A stretch of DNA of 64,000 bases, from NCBI GenBank assembly GCA_041846495.1, contig JBGZEX010000076.1, positions 1 to 64,000 on the forward strand. The letters run 5' to 3'. The translations under genes were made by a program, and so were the position numbers. Position 1 is the stretch's first letter; each line of letters starts with the position of its first letter. A model generated the notes under the pieces. The model worked only from the letters and a program-made list of their open reading frames with translations. It searched no databases and had not been told where the DNA came from. This document shows positions 54,474-63,725 of the stretch, piece by piece. The stretch is from JBGZEX01 sp041846495. Lineage in GTDB: Bacteria; Bacteroidota; Bacteroidia; Bacteroidales; Marinifilaceae.

Positions 54474-55790
54474 CTATTTAATTTCAATACGAGCGAAGGC
54501 TACCCACAGGCTTGTATCCCCGGGTTTCATCAGGAATAGGGTATTTCCTTCCCTGTGCAGGAATACGCCGTCGGGGTGGAAGAGGAATCGATGATAGAGG
54601 TCGTATCCGGGCGTAGTTTCCATAATTTTTTCCCATAGTTGTCCGTTGACGAAGGGTTGTTCCCGGTAGGGTTCGAATCGTATGATATCCGCTCTTTCTC
54701 CCGTTTTGATTTCGGGGTCGAAAATGGCCATAGACCAGTGTGTTCCGAATATTTCCTTTCTCGTATACAGAGCGAAAGCGGAATATCCGGGATATATCTG
54801 AATGCTAAGTTCGGGATCCCCCGCCGTGATTCCGATGGGGAATACGAAACGGTTTGCGAAATTCCGACTAGCGGCATTCATCATAAAGAAGCCCTTATTC
54901 GCCGTTTTTAGGAACCACACCACGTTCTCTTTGTTTTCGACGCATGGCATATCGGCATATCCGAGAGCGATCTCTTCTGCGTTTTTCGCTCTGAATGCAT
55001 TGTTTTCCCATACGAATTCCGCTATGCTTTTTCCGTCGATATCGAGTGCCGGCTCGATTGTGAACCCCTTTACGGAGGGTCGTATTCCGGAAACGGATTC
55101 CCTTATTCCTCCGGCAGGTTTCCGCATTCTGAACCTCATGCGTACGGTATTGTTCAAGAAATCCTCTCCCGTAAGGAGGAAATCGTTTTCGGGCATTCCC
55201 TCTATATCGATATCCGCTACGGCATTCTCTCCCTTATTCAGGGTTCTGAACATTTTCTCCCTGAAAGCGTAGTAAACGGCGAGATTACCCATATACGGGG
55301 TTCTGTTCCCGGGAGCGGAGGGGGGTCGAACGAGGAGGGTTTCTTTTCCCGACTTTCTTCCTTCGAAGAAGATGGAGTCGTTGTTTTTTCTCCGAAACAC
55401 GAATTCGAAATCCCCTCCGTAACCCTTTCCGTACGGAGGATATGCCGGATCGGCCAACCTGTGGATGAGGGCGTATGTCGAAAATGCGAGCACCGCCCCC
55501 TGTCCGGTATTCACTTCATAGCGGCTTAGCGTCTTATCTGGGGCATAGTCGGACAGCATCTCGACCTCTCCGTTTTTCCGGAACTTCATCCATATTTTGA
55601 ACTTCTTTCCGCCGGGCGTAGCATAAGGCATAAACCATCCGCCTTCTTCTCCGCACAGCATTTCCCGGAGGTTCTCCGCAGCGATCTCCGCCCTTTCTCC
55701 CGCCGGACGGTCGAAGACGTCGCCGACCTCCCTCGAACACGCTGTAGCAAAGAGCATACATATAATCGTAAACCTAATTCTGCAATTCAT
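54474..55790 (-). CDS. DUF4302-family lipoprotein of a SusCD-type locus
   Basis: A 438-residue lipoprotein (signal ending MLFATAC). The N-terminal part resembles DUF4302: GGWFMPYATPGGKKFKIWMKF, then SRYEVNTGQGAVLAFSTY and a FEFVFRRKNNDSIFFEG strand. The C-terminal half is beta-rich with no known motif. DUF4302 proteins typically sit beside SusC/SusD and a zinc metallohydrolase lipoprotein, as here. Its start overlaps the metallohydrolase stop by 17 bases. Probably exposed at the outer membrane as an accessory binding protein; the function is unknown. Confidence 0.8.
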   Translation of the reverse strand: MNCRIRFTIICMLFATACSREVGDVFDRPAGERAEIAAENLREMLCGEEGGWFMPYATPGGKKFKIWMKFRKNGEVEMLSDYAPDKTLSRYEVNTGQGAVLAFSTYALIHRLADPAYPPYGKGYGGDFEFVFRRKNNDSIFFEGRKSGKETLLVRPPSAPGNRTPYMGNLAVYYAFREKMFRTLNKGENAVADIDIEGMPENDFLLTGEDFLNNTVRMRFRMRKPAGGIRESVSGIRPSVKGFTIEPALDIDGKSIAEFVWENNAFRAKNAEEIALGYADMPCVENKENVVWFLKTANKGFFMMNAASRNFANRFVFPIGITAGDPELSIQIYPGYSAFALYTRKEIFGTHWSMAIFDPEIKTGERADIIRFEPYREQPFVNGQLWEKIMETTPGYDLYHRFLFHPDGVFLHREGNTLFLMKPGDTSLWVAFARIEIK

Positions 55791-56646
55791 CGTAAACTTT
55801 TTTTAATGTTTTCTCCATTTCTTTTCTGAAATGCTCCAAATCGATTTCCCAATTCTGTAGCATATATGTGCGAACCGCCTCCAATTTTCTCTCTATCGCA
55901 TCCCGTCCCCGGGGCTCGGCAATCGAGCGCATCCACTCCTCCCATTCTTCCCGGGGGGTCGTAATATATACCGATAGCATTTCGACGAAGTCCTCTTCTA
56001 CGGCTGCCCTTGCATAGGAAGTAATGAATCCCATCTCCCTGGCGCCGTTATCCCCTCCGGGGGTATTGTACCATTGTGCGGTATATCCACCCGCCGATAT
56101 TTTCTGATAGTCCGGCGAGAACATCTTGGTTTGGTGCATGATGTGCGAGAACTCGTGGTGCATGACGTGTACGAACCTCCGAATCATGGCCGCCTCCCTG
56201 AAGTAGTTTATCCCGTATAATACGATTTTTCTCCCTCCTTCGGCCGTTCCCTCGGTAATGGTATTCCCCTGATTGTAGCTGTGGCTTCCCACGAAGAGGA
56301 ATTGTTTCGGGGCGAGGCGATTGAAGAAATCCTTCCCGGCCTCTTTTACATAAGCGTCGATAAATACGCGTTTGAGTATTTTTGCAAATGGTATGACATC
56401 CTCGGTTTTCGGAGGAACGAGGTTTTTCCCCATATCGTTTTCCCCGTCTACCCATTTGTATAGGATTTCGATATTGTAGGGACGGGTTATATGTTCTTGA
56501 ATCCATTTGTCGGTTTCCTCCACGGGTTCGTAATCCAGGTCGAACTCCTCCCTGTTGTCGCGCAGGGCCTCTTCCCCGCAAGCGGCCAAAGCGCATGCCA
56601 TAGCCGCAATGCCGACCGTTTTTCGTGCGTATCGAATGATTCTCAT
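55774..56646 (-). CDS. zinc metallohydrolase lipoprotein associated with substrate import
   Basis: A 290-residue lipoprotein (signal ending ALAAC) with the metal site His164-Glu-Phe-Ser-His168 in MHHEFSHIMH and a downstream acidic VEEDFVEML as the likely third-ligand region. This matches the family of putative zinc metallohydrolases encoded next to SusC/SusD genes in Bacteroidota. It follows susD by 56 bases and overlaps DUF4302. It may trim a peptide or other polymer captured by the SusCD pair; the cleaved bond is unknown. Confidence 0.85.
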   Translation of the reverse strand: MRIIRYARKTVGIAAMACALAACGEEALRDNREEFDLDYEPVEETDKWIQEHITRPYNIEILYKWVDGENDMGKNLVPPKTEDVIPFAKILKRVFIDAYVKEAGKDFFNRLAPKQFLFVGSHSYNQGNTITEGTAEGGRKIVLYGINYFREAAMIRRFVHVMHHEFSHIMHQTKMFSPDYQKISAGGYTAQWYNTPGGDNGAREMGFITSYARAAVEEDFVEMLSVYITTPREEWEEWMRSIAEPRGRDAIERKLEAVRTYMLQNWEIDLEHFRKEMEKTLKKVYDELQN

Positions 56647-56702
56647 GTTTTTTTAGTTTAAAATTTCAAAACCGCCGTTTCTTTCACTTTCATTCCGGGA
56701 TT

Positions 56703-58340
56703 CTACTTCCTCGGATTCGGGGCCAATCCGTTCGCTACGGCATCCTCGGGTAGTTGCAATGCCCTTCTCGGGTCGTCGTGCTTGAGGTGTAGGGTAAGCG
56801 GCTGGTCGTTTTCTCCCGTTCTCCTTATGTGCACGATATCCAATCCCCACCTTCTGACGTCGAACCAGCGCATGCCCTCGTGTACGAACTCCGATCTTCT
56901 TAGGTCTGCAATGCACTTGAGGTACGGTTCCGTCGCAGCGTCTACGGTATACCATGTGTGGAGGTCGGGCTTGCGCCCGGCGTAATACCTTTTCACCTTT
57001 TCCTCCGTCAGGGTCTCCGCCTCGCTTCCCGAGTATCCCCTTATGCGCCGTCCGAAGTACAGATTGATATCCCCGATACAGGCGGAGTAATCTCCCTTCA
57101 TGGCGTAAGCCTCGGCCCTGTTGAACAGGGCCTCCTCCGCCGTAAACAGCGGCAACATGACGTAAATCCAACCGGACGTGGCATTCAAACCCTCCTGTTT
57201 GAAGTATTCCTTCACTTTGGGAATGTTGAGCACCTTTTCGTTTCCGTAAAGTCCGACGGCAATATCCGCCCCCAATACGTTTTTCCTGTTGAAGAAGAGC
57301 TGGGGGAGTATTTCCGGGGAAAGCCCGAAACGGTTTACGGCAAACCTTCTCGGCCATGTGCTAAGACAGGATGCGAGCAGCAGATTGGCGGGCTCCCCGG
57401 ATGAGGAATACGCCGCAGCGATTTCCGCATAACTGTATCTGCCGTATGTTTGCGGATTGTTCCATGCGCGAATCTTCGCATCGGTATGTCCTATCGCTCT
57501 GTCGGCGGCTTCGATCACCTTATCCCATTCCCCGAGGGTTTGGTAGAAACGGGCGGCGAATGCCGCAGCGGCTTCCTTCGTGAAGTGGTATTTCGGCACG
57601 TCGTATCCGTTTTCGAGCAACGTTATGCCCGTTTCCAAATCCTCACGTATGCATTTGTAGGTTTGTTCGAGAGTCCCCCTTTCGTACTCTGCGAAAATCT
57701 CCTTTTCGGGTCGAGTGGCAATGGGTATTCCGGGGAGTTTTCCCGCCGTTTCGGGGTTGTAGGGCATGGCGAAGAGGGAGGCCAGCATATAATGGGCGTA
57801 CGCCCTGCACACTAACGCTTCTCCGATAAGGGGAAGATATTCGGGATCCTTCTCCCGCCCCATCGTTTTTATGGATTCCAAGGCCTGGTTGGCCGCAGCG
57901 ATAGCCCTGTAGCAACTGTTCCAATAGGCGGTGGGAGTATCCTGGGAGACGCTCCGCGGCACCTTCCATTCGTAACATTCGATATAGAAATCCTCTCCCT
58001 GTCCCATGACCTTTCCCTTATCGTCGGCATTGTCGCTCATGATTTCGCAAAAAGGTACGTAGGAGATGTCGGGATATGCCGAAACGAGGAGTTCCGCTAC
58101 GGCCTCCCTGTCCTCCAAGCGGGCCCGGTTGTCGGGCACATGGTCCAAATAGGCATTGCATGCCGGGCAAAACAGGAGAGGGAATATGAAACTCCCGTAC
58201 AGGCGGTGTACGGAGCGTTTCCGCAGACGGAACCGGGAGCTTGAAGGGCGTCTCCGGAGTTTATGTAGGGTATCCCTCTCTTCTTTTCCCGTATCGGGTC
58301 TTCGGAGGGAACCCTTATTCGAACGAATCGTATATTTCAT
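56703..58340 (-). CDS. SusD/RagB-family outer-membrane lipoprotein with long N-terminal extension
   Basis: Surface lipoprotein that caps the SusC channel and binds substrate. TPR-like helices characteristic of SusD are seen (AYWNSCYRAIAAANQALESI, GEALVCRAYAHYMLASLF) and the C-terminal SusD segment RRSEFVHEGMRWFDVRRWG. The lipidation site is CPAC with Cys61, so the first 47 residues, rich in Arg and Lys, form an unusually long positively charged extension. No alternative ATG, GTG or TTG start lies closer to the hydrophobic segment. It is 49 bases downstream of susC. Confidence 0.88.
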   Translation of the reverse strand: MKYTIRSNKGSLRRPDTGKEERDTLHKLRRRPSSSRFRLRKRSVHRLYGSFIFPLLFCPACNAYLDHVPDNRARLEDREAVAELLVSAYPDISYVPFCEIMSDNADDKGKVMGQGEDFYIECYEWKVPRSVSQDTPTAYWNSCYRAIAAANQALESIKTMGREKDPEYLPLIGEALVCRAYAHYMLASLFAMPYNPETAGKLPGIPIATRPEKEIFAEYERGTLEQTYKCIREDLETGITLLENGYDVPKYHFTKEAAAAFAARFYQTLGEWDKVIEAADRAIGHTDAKIRAWNNPQTYGRYSYAEIAAAYSSSGEPANLLLASCLSTWPRRFAVNRFGLSPEILPQLFFNRKNVLGADIAVGLYGNEKVLNIPKVKEYFKQEGLNATSGWIYVMLPLFTAEEALFNRAEAYAMKGDYSACIGDINLYFGRRIRGYSGSEAETLTEEKVKRYYAGRKPDLHTWYTVDAATEPYLKCIADLRRSEFVHEGMRWFDVRRWGLDIVHIRRTGENDQPLTLHLKHDDPRRALQLPEDAVANGLAPNPRK

Positions 58341-58389
58341 GGTTCATATATTTATTAAAAAACACAGTATCGTAACTATGGGCCGGGTT

Positions 58390-61300
58390 TCAGAATCCCG
58401 CCTTCACGGATAAGGTGAACTGCTTGGGAGTCGGCATGGCTACGCCTCCCGAGCGGAAGAATTCGGGGTCCTGCCCGTTGAGCTTTTTGTCCGAATAAAT
58501 CAGCAGCGGGTTGGAAACGACGCCTTTGAACTCGAGGGAAGTCATTCCGAATCGTTTGACGTATTTATCGGGCATGCGGAAAGAGAGGCTCACTTCCTTG
58601 AGGCGGCAGAAGTCTCCCTTTGCGGTGCGTACGGTCGAATAATTATAGGCGTTGTATGCGATTCCGAGTCCCGGAATGGTAGCCACCTGCCTTCGTGTGG
58701 GTATTACGGGTATGTCGGTAAAGGCTTCGTCACCGGGCATTATCCATCGGTTTTTCATTTCCTCCGGCATGGCGTTCATATCCGTATATGCGTAGGAGAT
58801 GTCGGGATGTAGGCGTATGACATTTCCCCACTGGTAGGTGAATAATAGGCCGAGGCTCCATGCCTTGTAGCGTAAGTTGGAATTGAGTCCGCCCGAAACC
58901 TTCGGGTCTATGGGTCCTTCGTATTTGAGCCACGACAGGTTTTGTCGTTCCTGGAAATATATGCCGCTTACGGTGGTTTCCCCGTTTTTCCCTATATATG
59001 TGGGGAATCCTTTATCGTTGAGTCCGTTGAATGGTATGGAGAAGAGTCCTCTGACGGGAAACCCCTCCAAGGCACCGCCGTTTTCGGCTATAAGGTCCAG
59101 CACCCTCGGTCGGGAATGGAGTCCGGTAATCTCGTTTTTGTTGTACGAAAAGGTAAACCCGGTTTCCCATGCATATTCCCGTCCCTTTATATTGAGCGAC
59201 TGTAGGGTGATTTCCATCCCCCGGGATTTCATATCGGCATAGTTTCCGTATTTGATGTTTTCTCCCCCTACGCCCGAGGTGCGCACCAATCCTATGAGGT
59301 CGAATCCCTTGCGGATGTAGTAGTCGGCGGTTATTCTCAGGCGGTCGTTTGCGATACCGGCATCGACGCCCATATTGAATTCGTATTGTTTCTCCCACGT
59401 CAGGTCTTTATTCTCGAGGGATGCGATATAGGTATGGGTTTCGTTATCTTCCTGCGAGGGGCGGAAAGTCTTTGCGGAATAGAAAATGGCGAGGGCATTC
59501 CTTGCGGGCCCCATGGTTGCTGTGAGCCCGTACGTGGAGCGTATTTTAAGGTTGGAGCAAATGCTTGCGATGCTTTCGAAGGTTTCTCCTACGTTCCACG
59601 ATGCGCTTATGTTCCACGTCGGCAGCCACCTTGCGCTTCTTGCCCTTCCGAGCCGGTTCGAGCCGTCGTATCGTCCGGTGAGATTGAGCATATATATGCC
59701 CTTCCAGGAATACCCCGCCGTTGCGAAGAAAGCGGCAAAGCGGTCGTAGTCTTCGTTCATTCCGTAATAGTCGAAACCTCCCGCAAGGATTTGTTTCATG
59801 ATGCGGTAGTCTACGTAGGGGATGCCTCCCTTATACCACTGGTATCCGAATCCTTTATTCCACCGGTTCATGCGGTCGGCGTATTTGACCTCTTCGCCGA
59901 GGAGAATGTTTACGACGTGGTTTTCCTTCAGGGTTTTATTGTAGTTGAGCGTAAGTCTTAGGTAGTAGTTTACGAGGCGGTCGTCGGTGGTATTGTAGAA
60001 CCCTCCTTTGGGTAGAACGACTTCGGGATATGCGTTCACGTTATCGGGGTCTTTGAAGAGGTATTTGTTGCGTTCCGCAATGGTGGCATCCCCCGCCGCC
60101 CTGTATGCCATGGCGAGGTTGGAGTTCTCCTTCACCTTTGCCTCGCGTGTGGATTTGACGTATCTTACGGCTCCTATGGCGTTGAGTTCGCATCCCGGGA
60201 ATAGCTTATAGGCTATTTCGCCCTGGAACTTAAGGTCCTGCAGGTCGATGTCCAAGAAGTTGCTTTCCATTTCGTTAATGATACTGAAGGGAGCGTAGTT
60301 CATCTGGTAGTATACGGGATTTCCCTCTGCATCCTTGGCTCTCATGGTCCTCGATGTATTCAGGGCATAGCTGAAGGGATTGATGTCGAAATCCCTCGAG
60401 AAGGTACCTTCCACGGCGTTTACCTCTCTTCCGAGAGTACCGGGAACGCGTTGTTCGCGGTAGGAGGCGTTCATGAAGAAACGCAGGGCGATACCGTGCG
60501 GGAAGGTATGTGAGATGTTCATATTCCCGGTAAATCTCTTGACCTTGTCGGCTTTTGTCCATCCCGGGTCGAGGAAGAAGCTCAGTGAGGAGTAGAAGTT
60601 GGTGGTTTTGGAGCCCGATGCCATGCTGAGAGAGTGTGTTTGCTGGAGGGTGTTGCGGAACAACTCCTTGAACCAGTCGGTATTTTGGCGGGATGCCTTA
60701 TAGAGGTATTCCTCTTTGAAGCGGCGCATATTGGGAAGGTCGAAGGTTTCGGATGCGGCATTCCAGGATTCTATTCGTTTAGCTCTCAACAGGAACTCTC
60801 CGCCCGATGGGGAGCGGGATATATCGGCATAATTGAGCCATCCCTTTCTTTCGAGTTCCTTGTATACGCTCATCTGGTCGACGGAGTTCATGATGTTGTA
60901 GGATGCGTATCTGGGGCGCATCCTAAGGGTTATTTCCCCGTTGTAGTTTATGGTCGTTTTCCCGGGTCTTCCCTTCTTGGTGGTGATGACGACCACTCCG
61001 TTCATGGCCCTTGCCCCGTAGAGGGCCGTGGCGGAAGCATCCTTGAGGATTTGGAAGCTCTCGATATCGTCGGCATTGAGTCCCGCTACGGTGGAGCTTA
61101 TGAGAGTTTCCACGTTCCCCGAGGAGAGGTCGTCGGCGGATAACTCCACCACATCCTCGAGTACGAGCCCGTCGACCACCCACAGGGGATGCTGGTTGCC
61201 GTATATGGAGGAAGCTCCCCTTATGCGTATCTTCGGAGCGGAGCCGAAGGTTCCGGAGACGTTGGTCACCTGGACGCCCGAGGATTGTCCCTGGAGCATG

Positions 61301-61776
61301 CGGCTGACGTCGACGACCCCTTCCATGCGGGCTTTGGAGGCATCTACTACGTCGGCCGCCCCGGTAAAGAGTTTGCGGTCTATCTTCTGGTAGCCGGTGA
61401 TGACGGCGGCCTCCAACTCTTGAGCCTCTTCTTCGAGAACGACGTCGATAACTCTTAGATTGCCTATTTTTACGGTTTCGGACTTCATGCCGATAAAGGA
61501 AAACACGAGTTCCTGACGGGAGATGCTGCTCCCTTTATGCCGTAAAAGATAGGGGGCGAGGTCTATGGTGTAGCTCCCGTCGATACGGGTGGCCGTCCCT
61601 ACCGAGGCATCGGCCTTGAGCTTTACGGTAACTCCCGGCAACTCCTCACCCGAGGTATTCCTTACTTTGCCGGTGACCGTCGAAGGTCTTTCCTGTGCCC
61701 GGAGCATTGCCGGGAGAAGGAGGATAAGGGCGAAGAGAGCGCATATCCTTCCTTTGGGCTTTATCGATATATTCAT
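58390..61776 (-). CDS. SusC/RagA-family TonB-linked outer-membrane transporter
   Basis: A 1128-residue importer. After the Sec signal (ending MLRAQ) comes a carboxypeptidase-regulatory-like domain (TVTGKVRNTSGEELPGVTVKL), then a plug with VDVSRMLQGQSSGVQV and GVVVITTKKGRPGK, and the large barrel that ends QFTLSVKAGF. No N-terminal STN domain is visible, so no direct anti-sigma signalling is expected. A recognisable Shine-Dalgarno-like AAAGGA stands before the start, unusual for this window. Together with SusD it takes up a nutrient too large for porins. The substrate is not indicated by any glycoside hydrolase nearby. Confidence 0.93.
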   Translation of the reverse strand: MNISIKPKGRICALFALILLLPAMLRAQERPSTVTGKVRNTSGEELPGVTVKLKADASVGTATRIDGSYTIDLAPYLLRHKGSSISRQELVFSFIGMKSETVKIGNLRVIDVVLEEEAQELEAAVITGYQKIDRKLFTGAADVVDASKARMEGVVDVSRMLQGQSSGVQVTNVSGTFGSAPKIRIRGASSIYGNQHPLWVVDGLVLEDVVELSADDLSSGNVETLISSTVAGLNADDIESFQILKDASATALYGARAMNGVVVITTKKGRPGKTTINYNGEITLRMRPRYASYNIMNSVDQMSVYKELERKGWLNYADISRSPSGGEFLLRAKRIESWNAASETFDLPNMRRFKEEYLYKASRQNTDWFKELFRNTLQQTHSLSMASGSKTTNFYSSLSFFLDPGWTKADKVKRFTGNMNISHTFPHGIALRFFMNASYREQRVPGTLGREVNAVEGTFSRDFDINPFSYALNTSRTMRAKDAEGNPVYYQMNYAPFSIINEMESNFLDIDLQDLKFQGEIAYKLFPGCELNAIGAVRYVKSTREAKVKENSNLAMAYRAAGDATIAERNKYLFKDPDNVNAYPEVVLPKGGFYNTTDDRLVNYYLRLTLNYNKTLKENHVVNILLGEEVKYADRMNRWNKGFGYQWYKGGIPYVDYRIMKQILAGGFDYYGMNEDYDRFAAFFATAGYSWKGIYMLNLTGRYDGSNRLGRARSARWLPTWNISASWNVGETFESIASICSNLKIRSTYGLTATMGPARNALAIFYSAKTFRPSQEDNETHTYIASLENKDLTWEKQYEFNMGVDAGIANDRLRITADYYIRKGFDLIGLVRTSGVGGENIKYGNYADMKSRGMEITLQSLNIKGREYAWETGFTFSYNKNEITGLHSRPRVLDLIAENGGALEGFPVRGLFSIPFNGLNDKGFPTYIGKNGETTVSGIYFQERQNLSWLKYEGPIDPKVSGGLNSNLRYKAWSLGLLFTYQWGNVIRLHPDISYAYTDMNAMPEEMKNRWIMPGDEAFTDIPVIPTRRQVATIPGLGIAYNAYNYSTVRTAKGDFCRLKEVSLSFRMPDKYVKRFGMTSLEFKGVVSNPLLIYSDKKLNGQDPEFFRSGGVAMPTPKQFTLSVKAGF

Positions 61777-61815
61777 ATTCCTTTCGTTTTATTTTATGTT
61801 TTCCCCGCTCCTTTG

Positions 61816-61857
61816 CCGGCTTCCTTCAGCCGGAGGCGTAATTGCAGGGAGTGGAAC
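61816..61857 (-). repeat. hairpin plus 24-bp direct repeat, copy 1
   Basis: A small hairpin (ccggct...agccgg, 61816-61833) is followed immediately by a 24-base element (61834-61857, starting aggcgtaattgc and ending gagtggaac). The same element recurs at 61899-61922, also next to a short dyad. It lies 60-80 bases upstream of susC. Confidence 0.7.
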
Positions 61858-61882
61858 TTTATTGGTATCCGCACCCCTGTGT

Positions 61883-61922
61883 GTTAGCTGTAACCGATAG
61901 GCGTAATTGCAGGGAGTGGAAC
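61883..61922 (-). repeat. short dyad plus 24-bp direct repeat, copy 2
   Basis: gtta-gctg-taac (61883-61894) precedes the second exact copy of the 24-base element (61899-61922). The two copies are 65 bases apart, start to start. A regulator site or a REP-like repeat are possible readings. Confidence 0.7.
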
Positions 61923-61966
61923 CCCGTTTATTCCCCGGGGGGAATATTCCCGAGGATATAAACGGG
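61921..61966 (-). terminator. nested hairpin between the BACON gene and susC
   Basis: cccgttta (61923-61930) pairs with taaacggg (61959-61966), and ttcccc/ggggaa lies inside. It could attenuate transcription coming from the BACON gene, but no T tract follows on the minus strand. Confidence 0.4.
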
Positions 61967-62010
61967 TTTCCGGCATTATGAAAAAAACGGGTTTGCCATT
62001 CCTTCCGGGT

Positions 62011-63555
62011 TCAATATACCGCTATGTCGTTTTCGGTTTTGAACCGGGGCGAGAATCCTTTATCGGGTTTTATCCATAGCGGCCGCACGTTCTGCCGCGT
62101 TGCAGCCGGAGAAACCGTTTGTACGGGGAAGAAGTTTATGACCCCTATGGTTTTCCCGGGATAAAAGTCGGCGGTTCCCACCTGTATGAGAATACCCAGC
62201 AACTTATCCTTGTTGGCGTACATGAATCCGTTCTTGAGTCCGAGATATCCGAATCCCTCGTTTTTCACAAGGAGCGAGAATTCGCGGGTAGGATAATAGC
62301 GTCCGTTGGCATCTTTATATGCCATGCTTAGGGGAGTATCGTATATGTAGGCCTTGGATACGAGTTTTTCCTCGTTGAATACGTAGAGGCGATAATGCCC
62401 TTTACCCTCGTATACGAAGAGATTCTCATTGGAAAACCGGTCGCTCCATACGCCGCCTTGCGCTGTTTCGTATGCTCTTACCTTGTCTTTTCCCGCTCCG
62501 AATTCGAGATATCCGTAGGGGAATGCGGAGAAGGTGGGATGGGAGGAGGTTTGTGCCGGGGGCTGCGGCGGGTTGGCTGCCGGCGTGTATTCCATTACGG
62601 CGAATCCTTTCCCGGAATCGTACAGAAGCGATTGTATGCGGTCTTTGGAATTATGGAAAAACGCCTGATTGTAGATCGTGTCGTTGTAGACGTGATTGAA
62701 GCCCGCTTCTTTCAGCCACGGGTTGAATTCCGGCTCGTTGAGGGCGGCCCATGCGGCGAAGACGGCGGAAGCCTGCAGGCGGTTGTCCTGTCCGAAGAAG
62801 TAGAGGGCGGTGGAGAATACGGGACTTACGGTTTTAAAGGAATGGAAGGGCCGTCCTTCGGCGGGAGGAAGATAATCGGTACTCCGCCGGGCCTCTTCGA
62901 AGGCTTTCATCTTGGGGACATCGACGGAGAAGTCGAGACAGGGGAAGAGGTAGTAGAGAATGCCGTCCTGGGTAATCTTCAGGGTCTTGCGAATGTTCGC
63001 CCCCTCGACGGTTATCGTGGCCTCCCGGGGTTGGCGTTCGGTGTTTTCGGTCACCTCGATTATCAGAGTCTTGTTTTTTATCTCCAATTTCGTCACCCAC
63101 TGGGGTTTTCCGCTCAGCGTCCATTCCTCGACGTTGGAGTTGAATTCTACGGTGCGCACCTCGGCGAATTGCATGAATCCGAGTTCTCCGGGCAAGTCCT
63201 CGACGAAAGGAGCGCTCCCGGACTGTACGACCCGGATCTCCTTAACGAGGTCGGCACTGGCGAGCACGACCTTGGCCGTACGTTCGCCGATACCCGTATT
63301 CTCCCCGGCTACGATGTTTATGCCGCTATTCCCCTCCCGCACGGATACCTTCCCCCAGGAGTCCCCCTGCCATAAGGCCGTGAGCTTCTGCCCCGAATTG
63401 AGACTTACGCCCACGGTTTTCGTCCCTCCGGGAGATTCGAAAACGACGTTGTCCGTCTCCACATCCAAAATGGGTGCCTCCTCCTTCTTGGAACAGGACA
63501 CTGCAATCGGAAGAAGTATTGAAACGAAAATGAAATTTCTTATCATGCTGTTCAT
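62011..63555 (-). CDS. BACON-domain lipoprotein upstream of susC
   Basis: A 514-residue lipoprotein (signal ending PIAVSC). Residues 27-115 and 115-200 look like two BACON-type beta-sandwich domains, each ending with a TVTIT-like strand (TERQPREATITVEG then KTLKITQ). The remainder (about 200-514) is beta-rich with many aromatic residues and no known catalytic motif; it could bind the substrate of the adjacent SusCD pair. BACON domains are thought to act in carbohydrate or mucin contact. An alternative start is the ATG three codons downstream. It is transcribed towards susC with a 234-base gap holding repeats and a hairpin. Confidence 0.75.
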   Translation of the reverse strand: MNSMIRNFIFVSILLPIAVSCSKKEEAPILDVETDNVVFESPGGTKTVGVSLNSGQKLTALWQGDSWGKVSVREGNSGINIVAGENTGIGERTAKVVLASADLVKEIRVVQSGSAPFVEDLPGELGFMQFAEVRTVEFNSNVEEWTLSGKPQWVTKLEIKNKTLIIEVTENTERQPREATITVEGANIRKTLKITQDGILYYLFPCLDFSVDVPKMKAFEEARRSTDYLPPAEGRPFHSFKTVSPVFSTALYFFGQDNRLQASAVFAAWAALNEPEFNPWLKEAGFNHVYNDTIYNQAFFHNSKDRIQSLLYDSGKGFAVMEYTPAANPPQPPAQTSSHPTFSAFPYGYLEFGAGKDKVRAYETAQGGVWSDRFSNENLFVYEGKGHYRLYVFNEEKLVSKAYIYDTPLSMAYKDANGRYYPTREFSLLVKNEGFGYLGLKNGFMYANKDKLLGILIQVGTADFYPGKTIGVINFFPVQTVSPAATRQNVRPLWIKPDKGFSPRFKTENDIAVY

Positions 63556-63725
63556 ATCTTTGATTATTTATGTGTTATTCGGTAAATCCGGGACTTACGA
63601 CCGTTTGCGACCTCTCTCCCCGGCCCGGCCGTTCGCTCATTCTACGATTACCGTAAAAATATCGTCGAACTCCGCGAGCATATGCCTTAAAAACTTTCGA
63701 TCCGAAATCCTTTTTTGGGTAGCAT

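Noticed and set aside
61834..61922. Two 24-bp repeats as a CRISPR array
   Set aside because: Only two copies, no cas genes nearby, and each copy is associated with a short dyad instead of regular spacers.
62395..63375. 326-codon plus-strand frame opposite the BACON gene
   Set aside because: It is Gly/Glu-rich without any domain, opposite a lipoprotein gene with a clear signal and BACON strands.
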